Below are positions 32,770 to 44,357 of a DNA stretch of 64,000 bases, piece by piece. Source of the DNA: Apoderus coryli. Its lineage: Eukaryota; Arthropoda; Insecta; Coleoptera; Attelabidae. Below the pieces are notes generated by a model. The model was not told the DNA's origin, ran no database searches, and saw only the letters and a program-made list of their open reading frames with translations. The first letter of the stretch is position 1. Every line of letters begins with the position of its first letter. The position numbers and the translations under genes were made by a program. The stretch is taken from NCBI GenBank assembly GCA_911728435.2, contig OU452199.1:4226860-4290859 (forward strand), given 5' to 3'.

Positions 32770-34850
32770 TAGCATCCTGTATATTAAAACAGTCGTCGAA
32801 AAAGTATAGTGGGAAACTCGCATGAAATGACCATTTCCTACTCGTTACTCGTGTGATATGCAGCATGAGCTAGCTAGTCATACTCGTATATGCACAGCCA
32901 ACTCTACTTAACAAGCCGTGAACAAGGTAGATTTGGCAACGTCCCGTATGGTTCCATCATAGAAATCTTATATTATATAATATGTACTCTAGAATGCTAA
33001 TTAAATCCAGCCGAATACCAAAAAGTGTAACGTGTATGCAGAGTTTTCACGATCTACGCATGCTCCTCAATATCTTATTTTCAGTACAGAGCTGCCATAT
33101 TTAAAACTATTTTGTCGTTCGCCTTACAGAATTTATGCGACATATCTGTTTTATAAATAAATCCATATGTTGCGTCATACGAAACTGCTTGATAAAATCA
33201 AATAATTAAATGTTATCGGTAAAATTGCATACTGTTTAGTTTTCAGCAATATGAACGAAACATTTTTTCCAAATCTTATTAAATTTGGGAGATTTCGCAA
33301 CAGCGTCTGTTTTCGCAAATGACGTTTCTCGTAGTGGGAATATCTGTCAGAGTCAGCTTCACAACAATTGAGATAGGTTTTATAATTGAGTTATGGTTTT
33401 ATTCGTGGTATATTTTAATTGGTGATAGATATACCTATTTGTGATTAAAATTGTTTTTAATATTTGTTATTTTGGTTTTAGTTCGTTTATTTAACAAACA
33501 ATGAGGTGTATAGTGTTGTGGTGTAAAAATGAAGGTCTCATTCCTGGTATTAAATATTTTCAGTAAGTTATTGTTTCGGGTTTCTAACAGTCTCAGTTTG
33601 AGTCAATATGATACTATTGACATGATACTCATTTTTAGCTTGACAAAAAAAAGACATGATGTTTGGATGCGGGCATTGGGATCCTAGTACAGAAAATGTA
33701 TGTGATGGGAATGTCATATGCAGTAAGCATTTCGCTGCAGAAGATATCATTTGTAGAGAAGTCGGCGCAAGAGGATCACCCTCGTACCCGATGCAGTTCC
33801 CAAACTTGTTGAAAAGAAGAGATTATGTAAATGAGAGTGGAAGTTAAATTCTTAATAGTTTGATATCAAGACACTGTTTACTTAAAAGCAGTCTGTCAAA
33901 AATGCATGATATGTATGTCAAGAATATATTTCCTACGTTGTGTAGGTATACAAAGTTCGTTTGAATTCTGTTGTTAAACTGGAATATACTTAATTATAGA
34001 ATCCTCCATGAAATTGCTGAGAATACAAGTTCTACCAACCATGTTTTGTCACAAAATACTATTGCGAGTAGTACGGATGATATGGAAGTGGTTTACATGG
34101 ACACGGAAAATATTTGTGAAGTCACTGTTTCTTGCACCCCTTCTTTGAAGGCTGTAGAGAGGTAAGACGCCTAAGGTAGTTGTATAAACAAACAAATATT
34201 ATATAATAATAAAATAAATAATTAGAATGCTCAAGTCCTTAAGATATTTTCCAGTATTAGAATTTTTACTTATTTCTCGTTTCTGCTTAGATTTATTATT
34301 ATTGGGATGTACCTGTTAGACAATAAAGTATTTAGATATTTAATGTAATTTTTTATTTCTTAAATTTCTTTATTCCATTTTTTTATTTGAATATTACCAA
34401 ATGGTAAAATTTAATTTTAAATATACCTATAACAGTAATATTACATTTAATCAAAGCCGGTCCTGTTGAAAAATAAGTTACTGGTGATCATGCGCATTAT
34501 GGACAGCTCTACACTTTTGGTCACATTTTTGTACTACGGGATTATCATTCTAGAGTACTTATATATATATAATATAAGATTTCTGTGGTCATACTCGTAT
34601 ACTTATGTCATTTCATGTTCGTTGTACAATATACTATTGTGGCACAGTAGACAAACATTGTTGTATAGGTAAACAATACAATAGATTGTGCAACGAACAT
34701 TAAATGACATATATTTCCTACGAGTGTGATCGTTTGCATGAGCCGCAGGCGAGTGCTGCAAATCATACGAGTAGGAAATATAAATTTCATGCGAGTTTCA
34801 CACTATACTTTTTCTACGACTGTTTTAATATACAGGATGCTTTGAATAAA
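32770..34850 (+). mobile_element. Region bounded by ~110-bp inverted repeats and containing THAP exons
   Basis: The left flank (32770-32890) and right flank (34725-34850) are inverted copies. Both contain CATCCTGTATATTAAAACAG, then AAAGTATAGTG and AACTCGCATGAAAT, in mirror orientation. Between them lie the THAP exons at 33501-34161. A THAP-bearing DNA element (P-like) is one reading; two unrelated copies of a MITE flanking a THAP gene is another. No transposase catalytic domain was found. Confidence 0.4.
33501..34161 (+). pseudogene. THAP-domain gene, three exons, frameshifted
   Basis: Exon 1 (33501-33562) encodes MRCIVLWCKNEGLIPGIKYF and ends CA|GTAAGT. Exon 2, after TTTTTAG near 33639, encodes RHDVWMRALG and then, in another frame, NVICSKHFAAEDI (the C-x2-H half of the zinc finger) and the end PMQFPNLLKRR. 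An A8 run at about 33645 and a site near 33690 each shift the frame. A third exon (34000-34161) with good splice sites encodes an acidic, Ser/Thr-rich segment (TDDMEVVYMDTENI). All THAP landmarks (CxxxC, W, CSKHF) are there, but the frame is broken twice. One shift lies in a homopolymer and could be a sequencing error. Confidence 0.55.
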
Positions 34851-35308
34851 TTAAACATCATAATTTTTAGGAAAGTATTTGTTCTTCGAAACTTACCTAT
34901 ACTCGCCCTGTTGGCGTAAGCTTAAATACGATGAGTTAAAAGTATTAAATTGACTAGGTGGTGTTAAACTATCACTCTCACTGTTTTTTTTATTATATAA
35001 ATAGCCTTGAAACATTCAAAATTTGCGAAATAATTTAAACGGAAAATTTGGTTTGTTTGTATATTCGGCGTTGCTATGGTGATTTTTCATAACCGATGGT
35101 ACTTTTGTCATTACCAGGAAATTTATCCGTGCATTTTGAAATATTTCCCAGTGGGAAATGAAAAACAGCATTACAATGCACTACATTTTCAAATTATGAT
35201 TGAACATATAATAAAGGCAAATTAAAGACAGTCGTAGAAAAAATTATTATTTTTATAAATTATATGACTAACTCGATAGTGATATAATAAATATTTTTAC
35301 TCAATTGA

Positions 35309-37654
35309 CATGGCCGCCGGAAGGGGGGGGGGGGGCAAGACGGGGCGCTTGCCCCCCTCCTGGAACACGTAAATACAGGAAAATATAACATAACATAGAT
35401 TAGATCATTAAATTATAAATGCAGTTAAGGATATCTATATACCTACAAAATTAGGAGGTTTTGGTGTACATAATTCTATATTTGCTAATTACCTATTTTA
35501 TCGACTAAATAGGGAGGTGATAATCGATATAAGTGAGTTGTGAACATGTGCAAAAAACGCAAAATATACATCCCATCAAACTCAAAATGAGTTAATTAAA
35601 ATATGTGGAAGCATTATACGGCAGGAAATTGTTGCGGAGGTAAACGTAAGTGACGGCTTTTCGTTATTAGCCGATGAATCGGTCGATATTGCAGGAATTG
35701 AACAACTTTCTATAGGAGTTAGATTTGTGGACAAACAAAAACAATGTAAGGGACGAATTTTTGGGTTTTACTCAACTCACCATTATGAATGCACAAAGGA
35801 TATCGGCGGCAATATTGGAGACTTGCGAAGAGTATGGATCAAATATGCAAAAGTTAGTGGGGTTAGGGTTTGATGGGTGTTCAACTATCGCTGGACATCA
35901 AAACGGAGTACCTAAAAAAAATCATTCGCACCAGTTATAACAACGCAACGTATTTTCATTGCGCTTCCCATAGGCTAAATTTAGTAGTAAATGATTTAAA
36001 CCGTATCCAAGATATAAGTACAAATACATCAGAATATTTTCCGCAAATTACGAAGAAATAAGAGGGGCTTTGGAACATTTGGCTTATTCAATAGAATTCA
36101 GCACAGAGACACGATCAAAAGCTAATCAATTATTAGCTGCAGTTTCGACTTGTAAATTCATACTCTGTCTCCACATCATTTCACATTATAGTGCTAAATT
36201 GGAACTGGTGTGCAACATACTACAAGGAAAAATAATAAATCTTCTTTCGTCAAAAAACCATATTAAAACACTTTTGTCTGCACTAAAAAATCACGAATCT
36301 GACGCTGAAAAATATTTTAAGGAAATTTTCCAAAAATTTGAAAAAGTTGGTGATAAATTTGACATACCACTAAGAATTCCTAGACTGGGATCAAATCAAA
36401 TTTATAGAGCTAATTTCGAAACGAAGTCTTGCCAGGAATATTACCGTGTAAAGAACACGGTAATTATCCGCTCAATTGAGATAAGATTTTCGGAAGAAAC
36501 AGAAATTGCATTTTCTTTGTGCCTGTTTCATCCAGAGTTAACTGTAACAGAAGAGTATAGGAAATTAATATAACCGTAATATTGAAACCATATGTATGAA
36601 ATTATCGATTTTTAATTTTTTTTCTTTTTTTTTTTGTATCCAAAAGGTTTTCCTTTGGTTTTGTGGTTGTATATAGTAATCGAATTAGTATTGATTTAAT
36701 TTGTTTATTATGTATTAATACAGTATGAATTTTTTAGTAATTAGTAGGGAGTGGTAATTTAGTTCTGTTGTTATAATAAGGATGTATAATCTATGTTCTC
36801 TGTATAAGAAAGTGTATATTTTGTTAAATTCAGCAAAACTAGAGAGACTAAATCTGGCGGTCGAAACCACGCACAAACCTTTTAACAGGTTTCAGTGGGA
36901 CCTTTGATTTATTTTCGACAATTATATTTATTAAGGATTTATTATGTACCAAACATTGCTATTGTATGTATGTTGAAAATAAAGATTATTATTATTATTA
37001 TTATTATATTTTGAAACATGTTCAGTAAGTTATAGAAAAAATTCCTAACATAGCCAAAGTAAACGATTTAGAAAATTTAGAGACTAAGAGTGAAACATGG
37101 GCTGAAATGTGGATAGAAAAAAATAAAATGAAAATATTCAGTTAGAGTTCGCCGATTTATTGGAAAAACATTGTGAGTTTTTCCATAGTATCAAAAAAGC
37201 CAATGCTATTTTGTTGGCTTTACCTCCAACAACGGCCAAAATTGAAAGATCGTTTAGTACCTTAAGACGGGTGAAAACTTGGTTAAGGTCTACCATGCGT
37301 GAAGAGAGACTATCTGGATTATGTGTTCTCAGTGTACACAGAGTACATGTAAATAAGAACAAAGAAAGTGATAGATCGATTTTCGCAAAAACGAAGGAAT
37401 ATTCTATATGCTATTTTCTGATTAGACTTATGTTCAATTTATGTTATAACTGAGCAGGAACAGTTTGTCTTAAGGTTTTTTTTAATTATATAATATTTTA
37501 AGTACTTAATACATAAATTAAACTTCAAAAGAAGTTGGATTTACTGTATAAGTATACGTATTTTGCCACATATTACATACATAATACTTTTGTTTTGCTT
37601 ACTTAGTATTTTTCGCCTTGCACTCCCCTAATTTAATTTCTTCCGGCGCCCATG
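35309..37654 (+). mobile_element. hAT transposon with perfect 8-bp target duplication
   Basis: The ends CATGGCCGCCGGAAG and CTTCCGGCGCCCATG are flanked by TCAATTGA on both sides (35301-35308 and 37655-37662). The interior encodes a decayed hAT transposase of the ZMYM1/DUF4371 type. It shows LLADESVDIAGIEQLSIGVR (about 35660), VGLGFDGCSTIAGHQNG (35860), HCASHRLNLVV (35965) and IPRLGSNQIYRANF (36390). The C-terminal dimerisation block PPTTAKIERSFSTLRRVKTW is at about 37210. Several frameshifts and stops occur. A 430-bp insertion (36575-37006) separates the last block. A run of G at 35323 lies inside the left end. Confidence 0.88.
36575..37006 (+). mobile_element. Insertion with (TTA)n tail inside the hAT element
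   Basis: The hAT coding similarity stops at 36571 and resumes near 37030. The sequence between has no transposase similarity and ends GAAAATAAAGATTATTATTATTATT, a non-LTR/SINE-type 3' end. A similar AATAAAGATTGTTATTATTATG end occurs at about 57837. Probably a retroposed 3' fragment. Confidence 0.5.
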
Positions 37655-38381
37655 TCAATTGATACACCTAAAATAACAATAATAAATTCACGGCATTTGT
37701 ATTTCTATTAACATAAATTTATATATACTGTTATAATCAATAATAGTTATTGACATTCCTTAATATACCTATATTATACCTACCTACATATTATTCAATA
37801 CAAAATGCAAAGGTATAAGAAATGGCTAATTATTATCAGTGGCGGCTGGCGGGTTGAAAAAGAGGTGTAGTGCAGGGAAAATTATTAGTAAAAACACAAG
37901 TGGTTTTATTTTATCGCATGCATTTATCTTTTTAACGATATAATTATGCCTTCTGTCTCCGGATTTTGCGTGTAAAGGAAATTTATCCTTAAAAAGCTCA
38001 TTTTTTTTTTGACAGAATAATACACAAACCAAAACCATCCAAGTAACTATAATAATAATACTCCGTATACAACTTATGCTTCTAATATAAATGCCAAGTG
38101 TAGGAAATCCACGCACACATGCAACGCACTCCACCTGATAAAAAGCTGCATAACCCGTCGTTATGGCAACCGCGATATATAACGTAAACATAAGCAGGCC
38201 GGCGCGCGACTCGGACTATTTTTCCGCCCGTCCTTCGCTTGCAATACACTCGAATTTTGAGGCTGGAGAACCTCTCGCGCCAGTGGTTTATTTTTGATTA
38301 ATGTGGTAGTATTCTTTCTTAATGGACTATAAATTGAAAAATAGTAGTAGGTATAATATATATTTTTGGTGAAGTGGCACT

Positions 38382-39032
38382 AAAAAAAAATCGCGTGCAG
38401 CACAGTACACGTGATAGAAGTGAATACTTCTTTCACGAGAATTTCAAACTACAACATATTTATTTCTCCATAAAAAATTGAATTCAATACCTACACCGGT
38501 TGTATCGACAGTATCTCATATAATACACAATCTTTGCCTTGTAAAATAACACCCACAGTGTAGCTGTGCCTATGCATGCACTCGTTTTCTCTCGCCGCCC
38601 CTATTTACCTAATAGTGTATGGTATAGGATATAGTGTGTAGCATACACCACAAATATCTCTGTCTCTCTCTCCCTCATATTTGTTATATGCTTCATCTCT
38701 TTTGCGGGATGAAAATATTATATCGTGTGACGTGACATGACCTTGAAAAATCACTCTTATGCGGCCAAAGAAGTATTCACTTCAAAAAGTAACAATTATG
38801 TACGACCTAACAAATATGAGGGAGAGAGAGGCAGAGATGGTGAATGAAAGAGAGTATTGTTCGTTGTTAACGTGGCCTATCCTTCGGTTGTCCCTTTTGT
38901 ACCGTCATTCATATTCCCTGCGTGCACTGCTGTGTATATTTCTATAAAAGTGTTACAATATTTTGTGTTGAGTAGAAGAAAGAAGTATTCACTTCTATCA
39001 CGTGTACTGTGCTGCACGCGTATTTTTTTTTT
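38382..39032. repeat. Inverted-repeat element, 650 bp, with 42-bp near-perfect arms
   Basis: The left arm CGCGTGCAGCACAGTACACG.. (38391 on) and the right arm ..CGTGTACTGTGCTGCACGCG (to 39020) are mirror copies that include AGAAGTGAATACTTCTTT. An inner pair (CCCTCATATTTGTTAT at 38671 and TAACAAATATGAGGG at 38808) gives a second, smaller hairpin. The AAGAAGTATTCACTTC block also occurs a third time at 38768. No coding capacity recognised. Confidence 0.65.
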
Positions 39033-39039
39033 AAATAAT

Positions 39040-39640
39040 ATTTTCGTTCGAAAAAAAAAACAGTGTTTTGCACCTCTCGCCGCAAGTTCTATTTTTTACC
39101 AACAAACCGTTAAAAACCATTTCAACATAAAATAAGAAGGCTGTCATAAACTTCCGTTACCTACAGGGTCGTTCTTCTTTCTCTGTACACCCACAGATCT
39201 AAGTTTCTAGATCTGTGTGTACACCCCAGGTTGTGCAGGCACAAAGGCCGCCAAATTTTTTAAGATATGGAGGACATGGGCGCTATTTTTATGCTTGCAC
39301 AAAGGCTTTGGAGGGGTTAGGAGCGGTACTGGTTACCTACCTCTAAGCGTAACGGAAACTAGCATCAAAAATTTGTAATACTAATTTTCTCCCAAATTTT
39401 TTAAAGAGTTGTATACCTAGTTAGTTAGTACCTATCTATGTATTTATAAAACATAATGGAGTACATTAAATTGTTTTGATTTATTAAATCAAAAGGTTCA
39501 TGTAGAGTTAACTAGAACAGTTATGTTTACCAACCTATATAGTCCGTTAATAAAATTTAAATAATAAATACACAGTGAACTAATAAAATACTTCCCATAA
39601 TATAATCTGTACGTTTTCTTGTTCAGATTTGCCCTTGGCA
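39040..39640. other. No gene recognised
   Basis: Low-complexity AT-rich DNA. One short perfect hairpin (CAGATCTAAG..CTAGATCTG near 39195-39220) is the only structure noted. Confidence 0.3.
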
Positions 39641-39649
39641 GATAAATAA

Positions 39650-40735
39650 AATCATAGTTTTGATGGAAAACCCATGACTTGTGGAAGTGTACTGGGCCTA
39701 TAACCTTTGTAGAGTACGTAATCAACAAAGCTACAGAAGCTAAAAGACACACCGGCAAGACAAGGAAATGGTGTGCCTTGATAGCTGTAGATGTGCGAAA
39801 CACCTTTAACTCGGCATCATGGGGGATCATAATCAAGCAATTAGAACACAAAAACATATCGGCTTATCTAATAAATGTGATCAATCAATTTTACGAATAG
39901 AACAATACAAGCCCGAAACATTAATAGAATGCAAGTGACGTGTGGCATTGCCCAAGGATCCGTCTTGGGACCCTTATTGTGGAATTTGTTCGACGATCCC
40001 ATATTGAGAATGAGAGTGGAAGCTTATCGCATTCGCAGATGGTCTGGGTATACTATAACAGCAGATAACAGAAATGAGTTGATTTTCAAAGCGGAGGACA
40101 CCCTGTATAAGGTCGACGCATGGATGAGGGAAAATTGCTTAGATCTGGCCCCAGAAAAAACTGAAGCAATCATTTTAGCAGGTCCCAGAAAAAGAGACGT
40201 TTCATTTAGATTGGGCAACTTACAAATTACACCGGGGAAAACCCTAAACTACTTGGGCATCACGCTAGATGGACAACTATCTTTCGGACCACATTTGGAG
40301 AAAGCTGTGCAGAAGGCCTCGTCGAGGGCAGCGTCGCTGGGCAGAATCTTGCCAAACATTGGTGGATCAAGCTGGGGAAAGAGCAAAGGAAATTATTGCT
40401 AAGAGTCGCGAGTGGATATCGAACGATATCAGCGGAAGCCCTGCAGGTAATTACTGGAACCCCACCCATAGATCTTATAGTTGAAGAGAGATCCAGGCTT
40501 TATGAGGGAAATGAAGATCGAAATAAAAAAACCGAAAGATAAATTACAATACAACAATGGCAACAACGCTGGAATGATGAAACAGTTAAAGCACAATGGA
40601 CAAAAAACCTAATCCCTGAGTTCTCCCCGTGGATCAACTTCAAACACAAAATCGTTGACTACTATTTGACCAAGATGCTGACCGGACACGGTTGCTTTAA
40701 ATCGTACACATTAAAAATAAAAAGGTCGTGAGTTT
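39650..40735 (+). mobile_element. R1/Loa-type non-LTR retroelement fragment
   Basis: The plus strand encodes, in broken frames, an RT with CALIAVDVRNTFNSASWG (39775), GIAQGSVLGPLLWNLF (39945), the LAPEKTEAIIL block (40150), TLNYLGITLDGQLSF (40245) and LLLRVASGYRTISAEAL (40395). The C-terminal end is YYLTKMLTGHGCFKSYTL (about 40665). The block order fits R1-like elements. The YADD-type active site is lost in a deletion or frameshift near 40050, a stop splits the N-terminal part near 39900, and there is no 5' part. Dead copy. Confidence 0.72.
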
Positions 40736-40739
40736 TTTC

Positions 40740-41400
40740 TACAGGGTGTTGGAGAGTTTAGAATAAATAATAATCTCTACTATAATAATCACCAAAGTTT
40801 TGGATTTTTATATTCCCACCCAATATTTATACAGAAAAAAAAACATTTTATTAAATACCAAATGTAAATGTGCCTTTTAAAATTATACAATACACACTTT
40901 GCAAAGCCTTTGCTCAGACCAGTTATATACCCAAAGTTTTTGGGCTTGCCTTGTATTTGAACACTTACAGTCTACTGCGTTAATAGTGGAAAATAGGTAG
41001 GAACGAGTACAAAACATTGAAACCATACTGCAAACCAGGCAACAAGTGGTTAGGAACAAAAATAAACACCTCGGTGATGTTTTTGTATATTGTTATTATG
41101 TGATTTACCTTCGTAAACAAGTAAAAATTATGTCAGTTTTGAATTTGTCAGTATGATGTGTATGTTTATATCGTGAAAATAGTTTTTTTATTTTAAATTT
41201 TAAAATTATGACAAAATAGTAAAAGATGGTTACATGAAAACATTTGGAGCAAACTGTTGATTGTTTTGAAGGTATGTTGTATTTCATATTTTGGCACAAC
41301 ACTTTAAAATATAAGTTTCTGGCCTGGTGTATTTTGTTACTACATTTTTTTGACGAAATTTGCATTTTGATCGTTTTTACGTAGGTACCTAAATAATAAT
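40740..41400. other. No gene recognised
   Basis: Short unrecognised frames only. The region ends at the TA preceding the pogo-like element. Confidence 0.3.
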
Positions 41401-41401
41401 A

Positions 41402-42891
41402 GGGGAACGACGGGTGATCACGAACACCGGGTAATGCCAAACACTTAAATTTATACCTTTGCGCCATCTATTTCCCGCTTTTTTTAACACCGACAGTATC
41501 TATTATGTTCCTCAACGTGGATGCAAATCATATTCGCTGATTTAGTGTGCTTACGGCTGTGGTATGATCACATGTTTATTTTTGACAGCGGTGCTATTAT
41601 CTCTTCGGAGCAAAAATTAAGGTATGTGGATCGATATGTTTGTACTTGATAAATTCTTATAAGTTATTTGTAATGAGTAATATGTTAGCTATAGCCCTAT
41701 CATATCATTTTTTGCAATATAGAATAAATAAAAATTTTATCCTATAATTGATTGATTAACCTCAAAATCGGGTATTGACGAACATGCGTTCCTTATTACC
41801 CATTAAAGTGTTCGGCAATACCCGGCACATAAATAAATGTTAATAGTTGTTGTTCTCAGATGCCACTTACCAGGAAAAGATTAACTAATAAATGCTCGTG
41901 GAGCGAGGAGCAAATGAAATTGGCCATAACTGCAGTTACTGATAATCGGTATGGTTTGCGAGCTGCTGCTCGGCATTTTAATGTTCCTGTAACGACATTG
42001 CAGAACCGAGTTAAATCCGGGTATTATCCGGCACGAATGGGGACCAAGACAATTTTTAGTCCGGAGCAAGAAGAAGATATCTCCAGCCATTTACTGACAC
42101 TTTCAAAAATGTTCTACGGCTTAATGCCAGTGCAATTAAGACGCGCAGTATATGCCTATGCTGAAAAGTTGTCAATCCCACACAAATTTAATAAGGATAA
42201 AATGGAAGCCGGTAAAGACTGGATGTATGGGTTTATGCGGAGACACCCTCAATTAAGTTTTCGTAAACCCGAGGCGACTAGTATAAATAGAATAATGGGA
42301 TTCAACCAGTTGGAAATAAACACATTTTTTGATAACTTAGAAAACCTGATGCAAAATTATAAATTTCAGCCAACGCGAATTTTTAATGTAGATGAAACGG
42401 GTATTAGTATAGTTAACAGACCAAATCGAATTATTGGTCCAAAAGGACAAAAGCAAATACGTAGGTTCCGCCATTAGTGGGGAAAGGGGAAAAAACATTA
42501 CAATATGCTGTTGCATGAGTGCAAGTTTAAGAGAGTGGTTGTACTTTTTCATTTTAAGTTCGTTTTTGTTCCTTTGTTTAGAGTTAATTTTTGTTTCTAT
42601 TTTTTAATATGTATTTTATATTAACCGCACAAATGTGTTAATAAATGTGTGTTCTTAATTACCCGATTCGTGTTTGGCAATACCCTCAAGTATCGGGTAA
42701 TCCCGATTTTGTAAACAAAATTTTAAACAAAAATATATATGTTCTTTTAATTGTTTAAATAATTTTGATAGATCATATGCGTCAAGGACTAGTTTGACTT
42801 TACTAAGCGCAACTCTGTTCTTTTAAAGCATTTATAATGTGGCTAAAAAAGATGTTTTCCCTTATGTGTTCGCAATTCGCCGTCGTTCCCC
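41402..42891 (+). mobile_element. pogo/Tigger-like transposon with subterminal repeats
   Basis: A 1490-bp element flanked by TA, with inverted ends GGGGAACGACGG. Beyond the terminal repeat, a shorter motif (GGGTAAT or GGGTATT plus CGAACA or CCAAACAC) recurs in both orientations at about 41413-41445, 41769-41826 and 42658-42700. This layout is typical of subterminal transposase-binding sites. The internal gene is described separately. It is shorter than an autonomous pogo element (over 2 kb), so it is an internal-deletion derivative. Confidence 0.85.
41860..42477 (+). pseudogene. pogo-like transposase, N-terminal two HTH domains, truncated
   Basis: A 205-codon frame starting at an ATG. Residues about 10-55 form a psq-type HTH (YGLRAAARHFNVPVTTLQNR). 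Residues about 65-130 form a CENP-B-type HTH (WMYGFMRRHP). The start of the DDE_1 domain with the first catalytic Asp (RIFNVDETGIS) lies near residue 175. The frame shifts near 42468; in the other frame GSAISGERGKNITICCCMSAS continues. After this the rest of the catalytic domain (second and third acidic residues) is deleted. DNA binding could survive, but catalysis cannot. Confidence 0.85.
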
Positions 42892-43024
42892 TAATGAGTT
42901 TATTTGCAGTTCAGAAAATAAACTACAATACCGTACTTAATTTTATCTTAAACAGAACACAAAATGGTCTAGATGGCAGTAAGACTGATTTCAAAATCTA
43001 GGCCAGAGGAAGAAAAACATAAGT

Positions 43025-43780
43025 AGTTAACTTATATTTTTCAAAATAATAAAATAAAAAAAAACATGTATAATATATCCTCTGTGTTTTGGAAAATTCT
43101 CCCATGTATAACCCAAGATGGTTGAGATCTCCTATGTGGTAAAATTTTATATTTTTTTCAATAATTGGGCTGTAAACATTGTTCTAGTATATTGATTATG
43201 TATTATACAGGTTATTCAAATTTATGTTCCTTTTATTTTTGAATTATACACTAATTTGAAGCCAAACCACATAAATAAAGTGATTTTGGCTCCTGTAAAA
43301 TATACTTTTTACACATTGGAGGTATTTCACGATCAACGACGATATCGTTCTTGTAGCTCCCTATCAAATTTTACAGAAAAAGAAACTATTGACAATATAA
43401 CAATATTATAAAAATAATAACACATAATAACAATAATAATCAAAACAAAAAATCAAAAATCAGAAAAAAAAAATCAGAGCGGATTAAGTATAATATTACG
43501 GAGTTTTTTTTTTAAAGGAAAATATACTTAGGCATTTCAGGTTATCTGTTATATTATTATAAATTTTGCAAATCTGGTATGAAAAGGACCGTTCGAAATA
43601 GTTAACTTATATTTTTCAAAATAATAAAATAAAAAAAAACATGTATAATATATCATTCTTGTAGCTCCCTATCACATTTAACAGAAAAAGAAACTATTGA
43701 CAATATAACAATATTATAAAAATAATAACACATAACAATAATAATCAAAACAAAAAATCAAAAATCAGAAAATAAAGTCA
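43025..43780. repeat. Direct duplication of an AT-rich segment
   Basis: Two blocks repeat in the same order: a GTTAACTTATATTTTTCAAA block at 43025-43080 and 43598-43653, and a TTCTTGTAGCTCCCTATCA block with its AT-rich continuation at 43351-43478 and 43656-43780. The second copy lacks the 270 bp between the blocks. A segmental duplication followed by a deletion explains it; no coding content. Confidence 0.7.
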
Positions 43781-44120
43781 ATGATTATTTTGTATAGTAA
43801 TTGTATGAAATAGAAAAAAAAGTTGAGAAATTGAGACTCCGTCCTAAAAACAAAAATATCTACAGGGATTTTCAAAATATTAAGTAAAAATTAAACGTGT
43901 CAAATGATTTGGCTTTGTTACTCGTACGAATTATATTTTTCGGTTTTTAATTATAATTTATACTTAGTATATTAAGTATCAAGAACGGGTAAGCTCATTT
44001 TACCGATCGAGTACAATCATTGTCTGAGATCGGTACTGCCTAACGTTCGTGATGCTTCTGAAGTAATCCATATTACCTATATCTAGCAGTCAATGAGATC
44101 TTGAATAAAACACGTCTACT

Positions 44121-44227
44121 TGATAATACCGAGATAATTTTGTCATAGAGAATGCCGAAAGCGTGTTGCTTGATCCTTGAGCAACTCGCTTGAAGGATTC
44201 TCTATGACAAAATTTTGAGTATTTATC
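44121..44227. repeat. Small fold-back (hairpin) element
   Basis: Arms of about 30 nt, GATAATTTTGTCATAGAGAAT and ATTCTCTATGACAAAATTTTG, surround a 43-nt centre. Non-coding; a decayed MITE or fold-back. Confidence 0.55.
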
Positions 44228-44357
44228 AAGGCCCGAGGAGTATTCGATAAGATAATTTTTTACTTTGTAGATATCAAAAAATTTGATTGTCAATCTGACG
44301 TTTAATAATTTTCAACACAAAATGTATTAGTTTTAATCCAACAAATATTATTCATTT

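Noticed and set aside
34466..34919. Overlapping 60-70-codon frames on both strands
   Set aside because: They coincide with the right inverted flank (34725-34850) and AT-rich sequence; no motifs.
37842..38300. hAT-like insertion starting CAGTGGCGGCTGG
   Set aside because: The start resembles a hAT end and the 18047 filler, but no matching inverted end or 8-bp duplication was found.
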